A stretch of 7,667 nucleotides of DNA from Pseudomonadota bacterium (GCA_021785335.1 JAJYFW010000076.1:1-7667), one strand, 5' to 3'; counted from the first letter of the stretch, positions 1 to 7,667 are shown. Program-made: numbers and translations. Notes: a model not told the origin generated them from the sequence alone.

Positions 1-218
1 TGACCTTTGTCGCGGACGTCGCCCAGTTCACGCCGAAGACCGTCGAGACCGCCGACGAGCGCGCGAAGCTCATGTTCCGGGTCAAGGCCACGATCGACCC
101 GGCGCTGCTGCGCCAGCACATGCGCCAGGTGAAGACCGGGCTGCCGGGCATGGCCTATGTGCGGCTGGACCCGAAAGTGCCCTGGCCCGCCAGCCTCGCT
201 ATCCGGCTGCCGCCGTGA
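1..218 (+). CDS. HlyD-family periplasmic adaptor (YhiI-like), C-terminal fragment
   Basis: This is the 3' end of a gene that begins before the window; the reading frame starts at base 3 and gives 71 residues before the TGA at 216-218. HlyD-family proteins are inner-membrane-anchored adaptors that link an ABC exporter to the outer envelope. Visible support is the typical C-terminal pattern: a [18 protein letters not shown] stretch (second half of the last beta-barrel domain), then [14 protein letters not shown], then a proline-rich tail ending in RLPP. Family members are usually about 320-350 residues, so roughly four fifths of the protein is missing here, including the expected N-terminal membrane anchor, lipoyl and coiled-coil parts. 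Its stop overlaps the GTG start of the next gene (GTGA, 215-218), which suggests translational coupling. The order adaptor, double-ATPase/permease, permease matches E. coli yhiI-rbbA-yhhJ, so a YhiI orthologue is likely. That assignment is inference, mainly from context. Confidence 0.85.
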   Translation, partial: TFVADVAQFTPKTVETADERAKLMFRVKATIDPALLRQHMRQVKTGLPGMAYVRLDPKVPWPASLAIRLPP

Positions 219-2920
219 ACGGGCGGGCGGCAGCCCCGGTCGCCTCGCTGCGCGACGTCGGCCTGCGCCACCGCAGGGTCCGTGCGCTGGAGGCCGTGAC
301 GCTCGACATCCCGGCCGGCTGCATGGTGGGCCTGATCGGGCCCGACGGCGTCGGCAAGTCGAGCCTGCTCTCGCTCATCGCCGGCGCGCACGCGATACAG
401 GCGGGCCGCATCGAGGTGCTCGGCGGCGACATGGCCAGCGCCCGCCACCGCCGCCATGTCTGCCCGCGCATCGCCTACATGCCGCAGGGCCTCGGCCGCA
501 ACCTCTACCCGACGCTCTCGGTCGCCGAGAACATCGACTTCTTCGCGAGCCTCTTCGGCCAGCGCCTGGCGGAGCGCCGCCGCCGCACCGAGGAACTCGC
601 CCGCGCCACCGGGCTCGCGCCGTTCCTCGACCGCCCCGCCGGCAAGCTCTCCGGCGGCATGCGCCAGAAGCTCGGCCTGTGCTGCGCGCTCGTGCACGAC
701 CCCGACCTCCTCATCCTCGACGAGCCGACCACCGGCATCGATCCCTTGTCGCGCCGGCAATTCTGGGAACTCATCGCGCGCATCCGCGCCAGCCGCCCCG
801 GCATGAGCGTGGTTGTCGCGACCGCGACCATGGAGGAGGCGGCACGCTTCGACTGGCTGGTGGCGATGGACGCCGGGCGCGTGGTCGCCACCGGCACGGT
901 CGCGGACCTGCTCGCGCGCACCGGGGCCGCGACGCTGGAGGCCGCCTTCATCGCCCTGCTGCCGGAGGAGCGGCGGCGCCAGCATCGCCCGGTGGTGATC
1001 GCGCCGCGCGACGGCAGCGACGTGGATGCCATCGAGGCCCAGCACCTGACCATGCGCTTCGGCGATTTCCTTGCGGTGGACGACGCGAGCTTCCACATCC
1101 ACCAGGGCGAGATCTTCGGCTTCGTGGGCTCCAACGGCTGCGGCAAGACCACGACAATGAAGATGATAACCGGCCTGCTGCCCGCCACCGCCGGCGAGGC
1201 GCGGCTGTTCGGCCAGGCGCTCGATCCGCAGGACCTCGCCACCCGCCGGCGCGTCGGCTACATGTCGCAGGGCTTCTCGCTCTATTCGGAACTCACCGTG
1301 CGGCAGAACCTCGAGCTGCACGCTCGCCTTTTCGGCCTGCCGGCGGAGACGATCCCCACGCGCATCGCGGCCGTCGCGCAACGTTTCGAACTGACAGCGA
1401 TCATGGACGCGCTCCCCCGCGCCCTGCCGCTCGGCCAGCGCCAGCGCCTCTCGCTCGCGGTCGCCATGGTGCACGCGCCTGCGGTGCTGATCCTTGACGA
1501 GCCGACCTCCGGCGTCGACCCCATCGCGCGCGACGCGTTCTGGCAGACGCTGATCGAGCTTTCGCGCAAGGACGGCGTCACCATCTTCATATCCACGCAT
1601 TTCATGAACGAGGCGGAGCGCTGCGACCGCATCGCGCTGATGCACGCGGGCCGGGTACTGGCGAGCGATACGCCGGCCGCCCTGGCCGCGCGGCGTGGCG
1701 TGAAGACCGTGGAGGAAGCCTTCATCGCCTGGCTCGAGGAGGCAGATGGAGCGGCGAACCCACCGCCGCCACCGCCGGCTGACCAGAATGCCGCCCCGCG
1801 AACCATGCCCCGCCTGTTCGAGCCGCGGCGCATGGCAAGCCAGGCCCGCCGTGAGACGCTGGAACTGCTGCGCGACCCGATCCGCGCGCTGGCGGCCGTG
1901 CTGGGCAGCGTGATGCTGATGGTCATCTTCGCCTACGGCATCACCATGGACGTGAACCGCCTGACCTTCGCGGTGCTGGACCGCGACCAGACCTCGGCGA
2001 GCCGCAGCTATATCCTCAACATCGAAGGCTCGCGCTATTTCACGGAGCGCGCGCCGATCAGGAACTACGCGGAGCTCGACCGGCGCATGCAGGCCGGCGG
2101 CCTGACGCTCGCGCTCGAGATCCCGCCCGGCTTCGGCCGCGACATCGCGCGCGGCCGGCCGGTCGCGATCGGCGCCTGGGTGGACGGTTCGATGCCGGCG
2201 CGGGCCGACACCGTCGCGGGCTACGTCGAGGCCCTGCACGCGCAATGGCTCGGCATCGCCGGCGGCCCGGCAAGCCCGGTGAACGTGGCCGTCCGCTTCC
2301 GCTACAACCCGAACGTGCAGAGCGTGGTGGCGATGGTGCCGGCCATCCTGCCGCTGCTGCTGCTGCTGATCCCGAGCATGCTGACGGCACTCAGCGTCGT
2401 GCGCGAAAAGGAGCTTGGCTCCATCGTCAACTTCTACGTCACGCCCACCACGCGGCTGGAGTTCCTGCTCGGCAAGCAGATCCCCTACGTCGTGCTGGCG
2501 ATGCTGAACTTTACCGTGCTGACGCTGCTGTCCGTGACCTGGTTCGGCGTGCCGCTCAAGGGCAGCGTCGCGGCCCTCTTTGCCGGCGCCCTGCTCTATG
2601 TCGTTGCGGCGACGGCGATGGGCCAGCTGATGTCCTCCTTCATGAAGAGCCAGGTCGCGGCCATCTTCGGCACCGCCATCGTGACCCTCATCCCGGCCAT
2701 CGAGTTCAGCGGCTTCATCGATCCCGTGTCCTCCCTGCGCGGCTTCGAGGCCTTCATCGGGCGCATCTACCCGACCACGCATTTCCTGACGATTTCCCGC
2801 GGCACCTTCGCCAAGGCGCTGGGCTTTCCCGACCTGTCGTCCGCCTTCCTTGCCCTCGCGCTCGCGGTTCCGGTCCTCATCGGCCTGTGCGCGATCCTGC
2901 TCAGGAAGCAGGAGGCCTGA
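215..2920 (+). CDS. rbbA: RbbA-like ABC transporter: two ATP-binding cassettes fused to an ABC-2 permease domain
   Basis: A 901-residue protein close in length and layout to E. coli RbbA (about 911). Cassette 1 (about 10-250) has Walker [10 protein letters not shown] (42-50), Q-loop Q91, signature LSGGM (145-149) and Walker B LLILDE (165-170). The H-switch position is alanine (A204 in VATATMEEA). Cassette 2 (about 273-508) has Walker [10 protein letters not shown] (305-313), Q352, an altered signature LPLGQ (404-408), Walker B VLILDE (424-429) and H462. A linker with six prolines (516-521) leads to an ABC-2 membrane domain: one helix near 557-576, an extracytoplasmic loop (about 580-700), then about five helices from 702 onward, with the family motif [20 protein letters not shown] (728-747). 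The GTG start at 215 is chosen because it overlaps the upstream stop, the cassette begins about ten residues later, and the next in-frame ATG (residue 37) lies inside the domain. No Shine-Dalgarno is obvious. E. coli RbbA has been reported to bind ribosomes; the fused permease argues for export as the main role. Substrate unknown. Confidence 0.93.
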   Translation: MNGRAAAPVASLRDVGLRHRRVRALEAVTLDIPAGCMVGLIGPDGVGKSSLLSLIAGAHAIQAGRIEVLGGDMASARHRRHVCPRIAYMPQGLGRNLYPTLSVAENIDFFASLFGQRLAERRRRTEELARATGLAPFLDRPAGKLSGGMRQKLGLCCALVHDPDLLILDEPTTGIDPLSRRQFWELIARIRASRPGMSVVVATATMEEAARFDWLVAMDAGRVVATGTVADLLARTGAATLEAAFIALLPEERRRQHRPVVIAPRDGSDVDAIEAQHLTMRFGDFLAVDDASFHIHQGEIFGFVGSNGCGKTTTMKMITGLLPATAGEARLFGQALDPQDLATRRRVGYMSQGFSLYSELTVRQNLELHARLFGLPAETIPTRIAAVAQRFELTAIMDALPRALPLGQRQRLSLAVAMVHAPAVLILDEPTSGVDPIARDAFWQTLIELSRKDGVTIFISTHFMNEAERCDRIALMHAGRVLASDTPAALAARRGVKTVEEAFIAWLEEADGAANPPPPPPADQNAAPRTMPRLFEPRRMASQARRETLELLRDPIRALAAVLGSVMLMVIFAYGITMDVNRLTFAVLDRDQTSASRSYILNIEGSRYFTERAPIRNYAELDRRMQAGGLTLALEIPPGFGRDIARGRPVAIGAWVDGSMPARADTVAGYVEALHAQWLGIAGGPASPVNVAVRFRYNPNVQSVVAMVPAILPLLLLLIPSMLTALSVVREKELGSIVNFYVTPTTRLEFLLGKQIPYVVLAMLNFTVLTLLSVTWFGVPLKGSVAALFAGALLYVVAATAMGQLMSSFMKSQVAAIFGTAIVTLIPAIEFSGFIDPVSSLRGFEAFIGRIYPTTHFLTISRGTFAKALGFPDLSSAFLALALAVPVLIGLCAILLRKQEA
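2910..2915 (+). promoter_or_regulatory. Strong Shine-Dalgarno site for the yhhJ-like gene
   Basis: A perfect AGGAGG lies eight bases before the ATG at 2924 and inside the last codons of the rbbA-like gene. It fixes the start of the downstream permease and allows independent initiation. The rbbA-like GTG and the aas-like ATG have no comparable site. Confidence 0.85.
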
Positions 2921-2923
2921 GCG

Positions 2924-4045
2924 ATGCGCATCGCCAACATCATCAACCTCGGCGTCAAGGAACTGCGCAGCCTCCTGCGTGACCCGATCATGCTGGTGCT
3001 GATCGCCTACACCTTCACCGTCGCGATCTATTCCGCCTCCGCCGCGTTGCCGGAGACGCTGAACAACGCCGCGATCGGCATCGTGGACGAGGACCACTCG
3101 GCGCTGTCGCAGCGCCTCGTCGCCGCTTTCTACCCGCCGTATTTCAGCACGCCGCGGATGATCACCCCGGCGCAGATGGATACCGGCCTCGACGAGGGCT
3201 CGCTCACCTTCGCGCTCGACATCCCGCCCCACTTCCAGCGCGACGTGCTCGCCGGCCGCAAGCCGGATATCCAGCTCAACGTGGACGCGACGCGCGTGAG
3301 CCAGGCCTTCACCGGCGCGGGCTACATCCAGACCATCATCGACACCGAGGTCACCGCCTTCCTGCGCCGCTACCGCGCCGTCGCCGCCCCCCCGGTCGAT
3401 CTCGCGCTGCGCATGCGCTTCAACCCCAACCTCAACAAATCCTGGTTCGGCAGCGTGGTGGAACTGATCAACCAGGTGACGCTGCTGTCGATGATCCTCA
3501 CCGGCGCTGCACTCATCCGCGAGCGCGAGCACGGCACGATCGAGCATCTCCTGGTCATGCCGGTGACGCCGTTCGAGATCATGGCAAGCAAGATCTGGTC
3601 GATGGCGCTGGTGGTCCTCGTTGCGACGGCGGTGTCGCTGCTCGTGGTCGTGCACGGGCTGATCGGCACGCCGATCCGCGGCTCGGTCGCCCTGTTCCTC
3701 GCCGGCGCGCTCGCCAACCTGTTCTCCACCACCGCACTCGGCATCATGCTCGCCACCCTGGCCCGCTCGATGCCGCAATTCGCGCTGCTCACCATTCTCG
3801 TCATCATGCCGCTGGAGATCCTCTCGGGCGGCTCGACGCCGCGCGAGAGCATGCCGCAGATCGTGCAGGCCATCATGCTCCTCGCGCCGACCACACATTT
3901 CGTGGCCCTCGCGCAGGCGATCCTGTTCCGCGGCGCCGGCTTCGATGTCGTCTGGCCGCATTTCGCGGCCCTTATCGGGATCGGAACGGTCCTGTCCGGC
4001 CTCGCCATGGCGCGGTTCCGCAAGGCCATCACCGAGATGAGTTAG
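2924..4045 (+). CDS. yhhJ: ABC-2 type permease (YhhJ-like)
   Basis: A 373-residue inner-membrane protein, essentially the length of E. coli YhhJ (about 375). It is the probable second membrane subunit of the exporter, pairing with the membrane half of the upstream RbbA-like protein. The layout is typical of long ABC-2 permeases: an amphipathic start and one helix (about 22-40), a large extracytoplasmic loop (about 41-175) ending in MRFNPNLNKSWF, then helices near 178-198, 224-245, 253-275, 284-303 and 341-363. The conserved cytoplasmic motif REREHGTIEHLLVMPVTP (199-215) follows the second helix, and APTTHFVALAQAILFRGAGF (321-340) is the usual C-terminal signature region. It carries no ATP-binding motif. 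The ATG follows the upstream stop by three bases and has a strong Shine-Dalgarno site, so it belongs to the same operon. Its TAG stop overlaps the stop of the convergent gene. Homology and context agree; substrate not inferable. Confidence 0.93.
   Translation: MRIANIINLGVKELRSLLRDPIMLVLIAYTFTVAIYSASAALPETLNNAAIGIVDEDHSALSQRLVAAFYPPYFSTPRMITPAQMDTGLDEGSLTFALDIPPHFQRDVLAGRKPDIQLNVDATRVSQAFTGAGYIQTIIDTEVTAFLRRYRAVAAPPVDLALRMRFNPNLNKSWFGSVVELINQVTLLSMILTGAALIREREHGTIEHLLVMPVTPFEIMASKIWSMALVVLVATAVSLLVVVHGLIGTPIRGSVALFLAGALANLFSTTALGIMLATLARSMPQFALLTILVIMPLEILSGGSTPRESMPQIVQAIMLLAPTTHFVALAQAILFRGAGFDVVWPHFAALIGIGTVLSGLAMARFRKAITEMS
4042..4045. other. Overlapping stop codons of two convergent genes
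   Basis: The four bases TTAG contain the plus-strand TAG (4043-4045) of the permease gene and, read on the minus strand, the TAA (4044-4042) of the aas-like gene. There is no intergenic space between the two operons. No GC-rich hairpin followed by a T-run is visible on either strand nearby; the only small palindrome is GGCGCC at 4045-4050. Confidence 0.95.
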
Positions 4046-7000
4046 GCGCCGTTGGCCGCCGCCCCCGGCACAAGCTCGCGTGCCGCCGTGTAGTCGGTCT
4101 TGCCGGTGCCCAGCAGCGGCACCTTCTTCACCGTCACGATGAGGCGCGGCACGAACAGTTCCGGCACCCCCTCCCGCTGCGCCGCCGCCAGCAACGCGGC
4201 GCGATCCGCTCCCTCGTGCTCGGTGACCAGCACCAGCGTCTCGCCCCTGCGCGGATCGGGCCGCGTCACCACCGCGTGCGCGCTTCCCGGCCAGACCCGC
4301 TCGACGAATTCCTCCACCGCGCCGAGCGGCACCATCTCGCCCGCGATCTTCGCGAACCGCCTGGCGCGGCCCAGGATCGTCATGAACCCGTCATGATCGA
4401 TGTCGACGATATCGCCGCTGTCGTACCACCCCTCCGCGGGCGGCTGGAGCACGCCCGGCGCCTCCGCGCGCAGATAGCCGAGCATCACGTTCGGCCCCTT
4501 GACGTGCAGCCGGCCGCCGCGCGCCAGGCCCTCGACGGGCTCGACCCGGTGCTCGATGCCGGGCAGCAGCGTGCCAACCGTGCCGGCACGATACATCATC
4601 GCCGTGTTGGTGGCGATGACGGGCGAGGTCTCGGTCGCGCCATAGCCCTCGAGCAGGCGCAGGCCGAACTTCTCCGCCCAGATGCGTCGCGTCTCCTCCT
4701 TCACCGCCTCCGCCCCGGCAAAGACGTAGCGCACGGAATAGAAGTCGTAGGCATGCGCCGCCCGCGCATAGCCCGCGAGGAACGTGTTGGTGCCGAAGAA
4801 GATGGTCGCGTTGGTGTCGTAGACGAGCTCAGGCACGATACGATAATGCAACGGCGTCGGATAGAGAAACGTCTTCACCCCAGACAGAACCGGCAGAAGG
4901 AACCCGCCGGTCAGCCCGAAGGAATGGAACATCGGCAACGCATTGAAGACGATGTCGGTCGGGTTGAAGTCGACGACCGTCGCGAGCTGCGCCTGGTTGG
5001 CCAGGATGTTGCGGTGGCTCAGCACCACGCCCTTCGGCAAACCCTCGGTGCCGGAGGTGAACAGCACCACCGCGGGGTCGTCCGGCCGTGCCCGGGACAC
5101 GCGCCGGTAGACAGCGCGCGCAAACGCCGCCTTGAACAGCCCCGCGAGCCGCGCGCCCCTGCCGATGCTCAGATCCTCGAGCCAGACAAGCCTTGCGCGC
5201 AGGGCAAGTTCGCGCACCGGATCCTCGAGCCTCGCCGCCTCGACGAAGCGCCGCGAGGTGACGATGGTGCCGATCTCGGCGGCCGTCACGGCGGCAACCA
5301 TACCCTTCGCCCCGGTCGTGAAGTTCAGCAGCGCCGGCACGCGCCCATAGGCCTGCAGCCCGAAGAAGGCGACGGCGGAAGCCGCCGAGTTCGGCAGCAG
5401 CATGCCTACGCGCTCGCCCGGACGGCTCATCGCGGCAAACAACCGGCCGAGGACGAAGCTGCCCGCGATCAACCGGCGCAGCGAAAGCGGCTTGTGCTCG
5501 ATGTCGTCGATCACGATATGTGCGCCGCCATGCACGGCGCGCGCGTCGAGCAGCGCCTGAAAAAAAGTGCGCCCGCAGTCCGTCGTCTCGAAGATCAGCC
5601 GGATCATCTGCCGCTGGATCGCCTGCGCCGCCGCGCGGCGGCGCTCGCGTCCGTGCAGCTCCGGGTCGAGCCGGAGCTGGCTCGCCGGCAGCACCGTGAC
5701 GCGGATCGGCGGGAACCAGCGCAACCGCACCTTGCCGCGCAGGTAGGAGAACGGCGTGTACTGCGCGCCGTCGATCCGCACGGGAATGATCCACGCATGC
5801 GCGCGGTCCGCAATCAGCCCCGGCCCCTCATGCACCTTCATCAAGGCGCCGGTGACGGTGATGCGCCCCTCGGGGAAGATCACGCAGCGCCGGCCGCTCG
5901 CCACCGCCCGCGCCAGGGTCCGTATCGCCATGGGATTCGTGGGATCGACCGGCAGCGCCTCGAAGATGCGCAGGAACGGTCGGAGCCACCATCGCCGCGC
6001 GATGAACGTATCGACCGCGAACACGGGCCGCCCGGGCAGCAGCGCCAGCAGCAATGCCGCGTCGAGGAAGGAGACGTGGTTGACGATGACCACCGCCGGT
6101 CCCTCCACCGAACTGTAGTTCTCGACGCCCTTGATCTCCACCCGGTAGACAAACCGCAGTACCGCCGCGAGCGCGGTCTTGATCGTCTCCTCCGGCAGCA
6201 GCCCGCAGATATAGGCCGCGACCGCGAGATTGCCGACGCCGACGACCAGGAACACGTCCGCGATCGAAAGCTCCGCGTTGAGCAGCGTCACGGTCCCAAC
6301 GGCGGAAATCACCATGAACAGCGCGTTGATCGCGTTGTTCGCGGCGATGACGCGCGCGCGGTGCGTGGTTTCGCTGCGCTCCTGCAACAGCGCGTAGAGC
6401 GGAACGATGAAGATGCCGCCGCAGACCGACATGCCGAGCAGGTCCAACAGCATGCGCCAGTTCCACGGCCGGGCAAGCCAGGCGGTGAGTCCCAGGAGCG
6501 CGCCCTGGCTCGCCCCCGGCGCCGGCGAGGCAAGGCAGAAATCGCCGATGAAGATCGAGATCCCGAGCGCCGCGAACGGCGCGTGGCGCGCGCTGATCTC
6601 GCCGTTCAGCAGCCTGTTGGCAAGCAGCGAGCCGATGCCCACGCCGATCGCGAACACCGCCGTGAACAGCGTCACGACGTGCTCGTTCGCACCCAGCGTG
6701 TGCTTCACGTAGGCCGGAAACTCGGTGACGAACGTGGCGCCGACCAGATAAAACCACGAGATGCCGAGGATCGCGAGGAACAGGTCGCGGCGCGAGGCGG
6801 CATAGCGGAGCATCTCCGCGGTGTCGCCGACGACATCGAGCCCGAGTGCCAGCCCCGGCGCCGCCGCCGGTGCCCGCGGAATGAACAGGCTCGCCACGAG
6901 CCCCATCGCGGCGACCACGATCGCGATCCCGCCGGCGGCCGTGGCGCCGCCGGGAAGCGGCATCACCACCCCCGCCGCGAGCATGCCGAGCAGGATGGCG

Positions 7001-7464
7001 AGGAACGTGCCGGCATCGACCAGTGCGTTGCCTGCCAGCAACTCGCCGGGGCGCAGATGTTCTGGCAGGATTCCGTATTTGAGCGGGCCGAAAAGCGTCG
7101 AATGCACGCCCATCAGGAACAAGGTCGCGAACAGCAGCGGCACGCTGCCGCGCGCGAAGCCAAGGAGCGAAATCGTAACGATAACGATCTCGAACACCCT
7201 GGTCGCGACGATGAGCCGCGACTTGTCGAAGCGGTCGGCGAGTCTGCCGGCGGTCGCGGAAAACAGGAAAAAGGGCAGGATGAACAGTCCGCCCGCCACG
7301 GCGACCAGCGTGCCGTCATCCGCCGCCCTGGTATCCGCCTGGAACGTCGCCAGCAGCACCAGCGCGGTCTTGAAGAAATTATCGTTCCAGGCAGCGAGCG
7401 CCTGGGTGATGAACAGCGGCAGGAACCGCCGGCGCGCGAGCAGTCTGGCGGTGTTGCCCGGCAT
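4042..7464 (-). CDS. aas: Trifunctional LplT-Aas fusion: lysophospholipid transporter, acyltransferase and acyl-ACP synthetase
   Basis: A 1140-residue inner-membrane protein joining what E. coli makes as LplT (about 397 residues) and Aas (719). Residues 1-425 form an MFS transporter with about 12 helices; it opens with the family pattern PLFITQALAAWNDNFFKTAL and has motif A GRLADRFDKSR (73-83). Residues about 435-640 are a PlsC-type acyltransferase with NHVSFLD (462-468; H463 and D468 form HX4D), FPEGRIT (530-536) and IPVRIDG (560-566). Residues about 640-1135 are an AMP-forming ligase with phosphate loop LFTSGTEGLPKG (801-812), YGATETSP (941-948), GWYDSGD (1012-1018), RFAKIAGEMV (1036-1045) and C-terminal catalytic lysine K1122 in LGTGKTDY. 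By family knowledge, the transporter flips lyso-PE inward, the ligase loads fatty acid onto ACP, and the acyltransferase re-acylates the lysolipid. All catalytic motifs look intact. The ATG is chosen by agreement with LplT N-termini; no good Shine-Dalgarno precedes it. The gene follows an alcohol dehydrogenase by 13 bases, so co-transcription is likely. Confidence 0.94.
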   Translation of the reverse strand: MPGNTARLLARRRFLPLFITQALAAWNDNFFKTALVLLATFQADTRAADDGTLVAVAGGLFILPFFLFSATAGRLADRFDKSRLIVATRVFEIVIVTISLLGFARGSVPLLFATLFLMGVHSTLFGPLKYGILPEHLRPGELLAGNALVDAGTFLAILLGMLAAGVVMPLPGGATAAGGIAIVVAAMGLVASLFIPRAPAAAPGLALGLDVVGDTAEMLRYAASRRDLFLAILGISWFYLVGATFVTEFPAYVKHTLGANEHVVTLFTAVFAIGVGIGSLLANRLLNGEISARHAPFAALGISIFIGDFCLASPAPGASQGALLGLTAWLARPWNWRMLLDLLGMSVCGGIFIVPLYALLQERSETTHRARVIAANNAINALFMVISAVGTVTLLNAELSIADVFLVVGVGNLAVAAYICGLLPEETIKTALAAVLRFVYRVEIKGVENYSSVEGPAVVIVNHVSFLDAALLLALLPGRPVFAVDTFIARRWWLRPFLRIFEALPVDPTNPMAIRTLARAVASGRRCVIFPEGRITVTGALMKVHEGPGLIADRAHAWIIPVRIDGAQYTPFSYLRGKVRLRWFPPIRVTVLPASQLRLDPELHGRERRRAAAQAIQRQMIRLIFETTDCGRTFFQALLDARAVHGGAHIVIDDIEHKPLSLRRLIAGSFVLGRLFAAMSRPGERVGMLLPNSAASAVAFFGLQAYGRVPALLNFTTGAKGMVAAVTAAEIGTIVTSRRFVEAARLEDPVRELALRARLVWLEDLSIGRGARLAGLFKAAFARAVYRRVSRARPDDPAVVLFTSGTEGLPKGVVLSHRNILANQAQLATVVDFNPTDIVFNALPMFHSFGLTGGFLLPVLSGVKTFLYPTPLHYRIVPELVYDTNATIFFGTNTFLAGYARAAHAYDFYSVRYVFAGAEAVKEETRRIWAEKFGLRLLEGYGATETSPVIATNTAMMYRAGTVGTLLPGIEHRVEPVEGLARGGRLHVKGPNVMLGYLRAEAPGVLQPPAEGWYDSGDIVDIDHDGFMTILGRARRFAKIAGEMVPLGAVEEFVERVWPGSAHAVVTRPDPRRGETLVLVTEHEGADRAALLAAAQREGVPELFVPRLIVTVKKVPLLGTGKTDYTAARELVPGAAANGA
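5560..5566 (-). other. Seven-T homopolymer run at the acyltransferase-ligase junction
   Basis: The coding strand of the aas-like gene reads ACT TTT TTT CAG (residues T633-Q636), giving T TTT TTT in the reading frame. The run stands out in GC-rich sequence and lies between the acyltransferase and ligase domains. Loss of one T would lead to a TGA at 5513-5511 and a product of about 650 residues that keeps only the transporter and acyltransferase. The sequence element is certain; any slippage is speculation. Confidence 0.35.
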
Positions 7465-7477
7465 CGGGCCGGACCCG

Positions 7478-7667
7478 CTATGCCACCAGCACCGCGGCGC
7501 CCCTAATCCGGCCCCCGCGCAGCAGCGCCAGCGCCTGGTTCGCCGCCGCGAGAGGGAAGGGGGTCGTCGTCGTGCGCACGGGGATCCGGCCCGCGATTGC
7601 CAGGAACTCGTCGCCGTCGCGGCGCGTCAGGTTCGCCACCGACCGCACCATGCGCTCCTCCCACAGA
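7478..7667 (-). CDS. Zinc-type alcohol dehydrogenase family protein, C-terminal fragment
   Basis: The last 62 residues of a gene entering from the right edge, ending in TAG at 7480-7478. The sequence LWEERMVRSVANLTRRDG, then EFLAIAGRIPVRTTTTPFPL and AAANQALALLRGGRIRGAAV, matches the C-terminus of zinc-containing medium-chain alcohol dehydrogenases. In these the PFPLAAANQAL helix and the GAAVLV strand close the catalytic domain. Members are about 330-350 residues, so the zinc ligands and the Rossmann nucleotide-binding part lie outside the window and cannot be checked. The expected reaction is NAD(P)-dependent oxidation of an alcohol or reduction of an aldehyde; the substrate is unknown. It is read in the same direction as the aas-like gene and stops 13 bases before its ATG, so the two probably share a transcript whose promoter is outside the window. 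A quinone oxidoreductase of the same superfamily is a less likely alternative. Confidence 0.85.
   Translation of the reverse strand, partial: LWEERMVRSVANLTRRDGDEFLAIAGRIPVRTTTTPFPLAAANQALALLRGGRIRGAAVLVA

Noticed and set aside
829..831. Missing H-switch histidine in RbbA cassette 1, as a sign of gene decay.
   Set aside because: The reading frame is intact, every other motif is kept, and as I recall the E. coli homologue has the same substitution. Treated as a family trait.
1760..1777. CCR codon repeat giving six prolines in the RbbA-like protein.
   Set aside because: A short low-complexity linker between the second cassette and the membrane domain. It is not a tandem repeat element and shows no sign of a mobile origin.
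2350..2372. CTG repeat giving a run of leucines in the RbbA-like protein.
   Set aside because: It is part of a transmembrane helix; ordinary codon preference explains it.
155..3961. A very long open frame on the minus strand (1268 codons) opposite the exporter genes.
   Set aside because: It lies wholly antisense to two well-supported genes and translates to sequence swollen with Arg, His, Asp, Glu and Gln with no recognisable domain. This is the usual product of the antisense frame of GC-rich codon bias.
4020..4080. Possible terminator between the two convergent operons.
   Set aside because: Only a six-base GGCGCC palindrome and scattered GC-rich matches are present, with no T-run on either strand.
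7465..7477. Small CGGG/CCCG stem in the spacer before the aas-like start, as a regulatory hairpin.
   Set aside because: A four-base stem is expected by chance at this GC content, and there is no T-run or known riboswitch core.
4216..7506. A long open frame on the plus strand (1096 codons) opposite the LplT-Aas gene.
   Set aside because: It has the same His/Arg/Asp/Gln-rich shadow composition, no domains, and is fully covered by a gene with intact catalytic motifs.

Overview
This is a gene-dense, high-GC window (roughly two thirds G+C by eye). It reads as chromosomal DNA from a proteobacterium. An alphaproteobacterium is my best guess, because fused LplT-Aas proteins and this GC-rich codon use are common there, but nothing in the window fixes the taxon. 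There is almost no non-coding DNA: the largest gap between genes is 13 bases. I see no tRNA, rRNA, CRISPR array, insertion sequence, attachment site or origin, and no convincing promoter or rho-independent terminator.

Left half, plus strand (1-4045): a tightly packed operon that starts before the window. It has the same gene order as Escherichia coli yhiI-rbbA-yhhJ. First comes the C-terminal end of a HlyD-type periplasmic adaptor. Its stop overlaps the GTG start of an RbbA-like protein with two ATP-binding cassettes fused to one ABC-2 membrane domain. Three bases later comes a YhhJ-like ABC-2 permease with a strong ribosome binding site. RbbA supplies two nucleotide-binding domains and one membrane domain, and YhhJ supplies the second membrane domain. 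The two together therefore make a plausible complete exporter, with the adaptor carrying substrate toward the outer envelope. The substrate cannot be read from the sequence.

Right half, minus strand (4042-7667): the C-terminal end of a zinc-type alcohol dehydrogenase, then after 13 bases a 1140-residue protein that fuses three activities. These are an LplT-like MFS lysophospholipid flippase, a PlsC-type acyltransferase and an acyl-ACP synthetase (the last two equal E. coli Aas). It should bring lysophospholipids (by analogy lyso-PE) to the inner leaflet and re-acylate them, repairing membrane phospholipid within one polypeptide.

The two transcription units converge tail to tail, and their stop codons overlap by four bases.

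I do not find a wholly new system. The points most worth a second look are three. RbbA's sequence defects all fall in the same composite ATP site. A seven-T run lies between the acyltransferase and synthetase domains, where slippage could yield a shorter product. The convergent stop codons overlap with no visible terminator.
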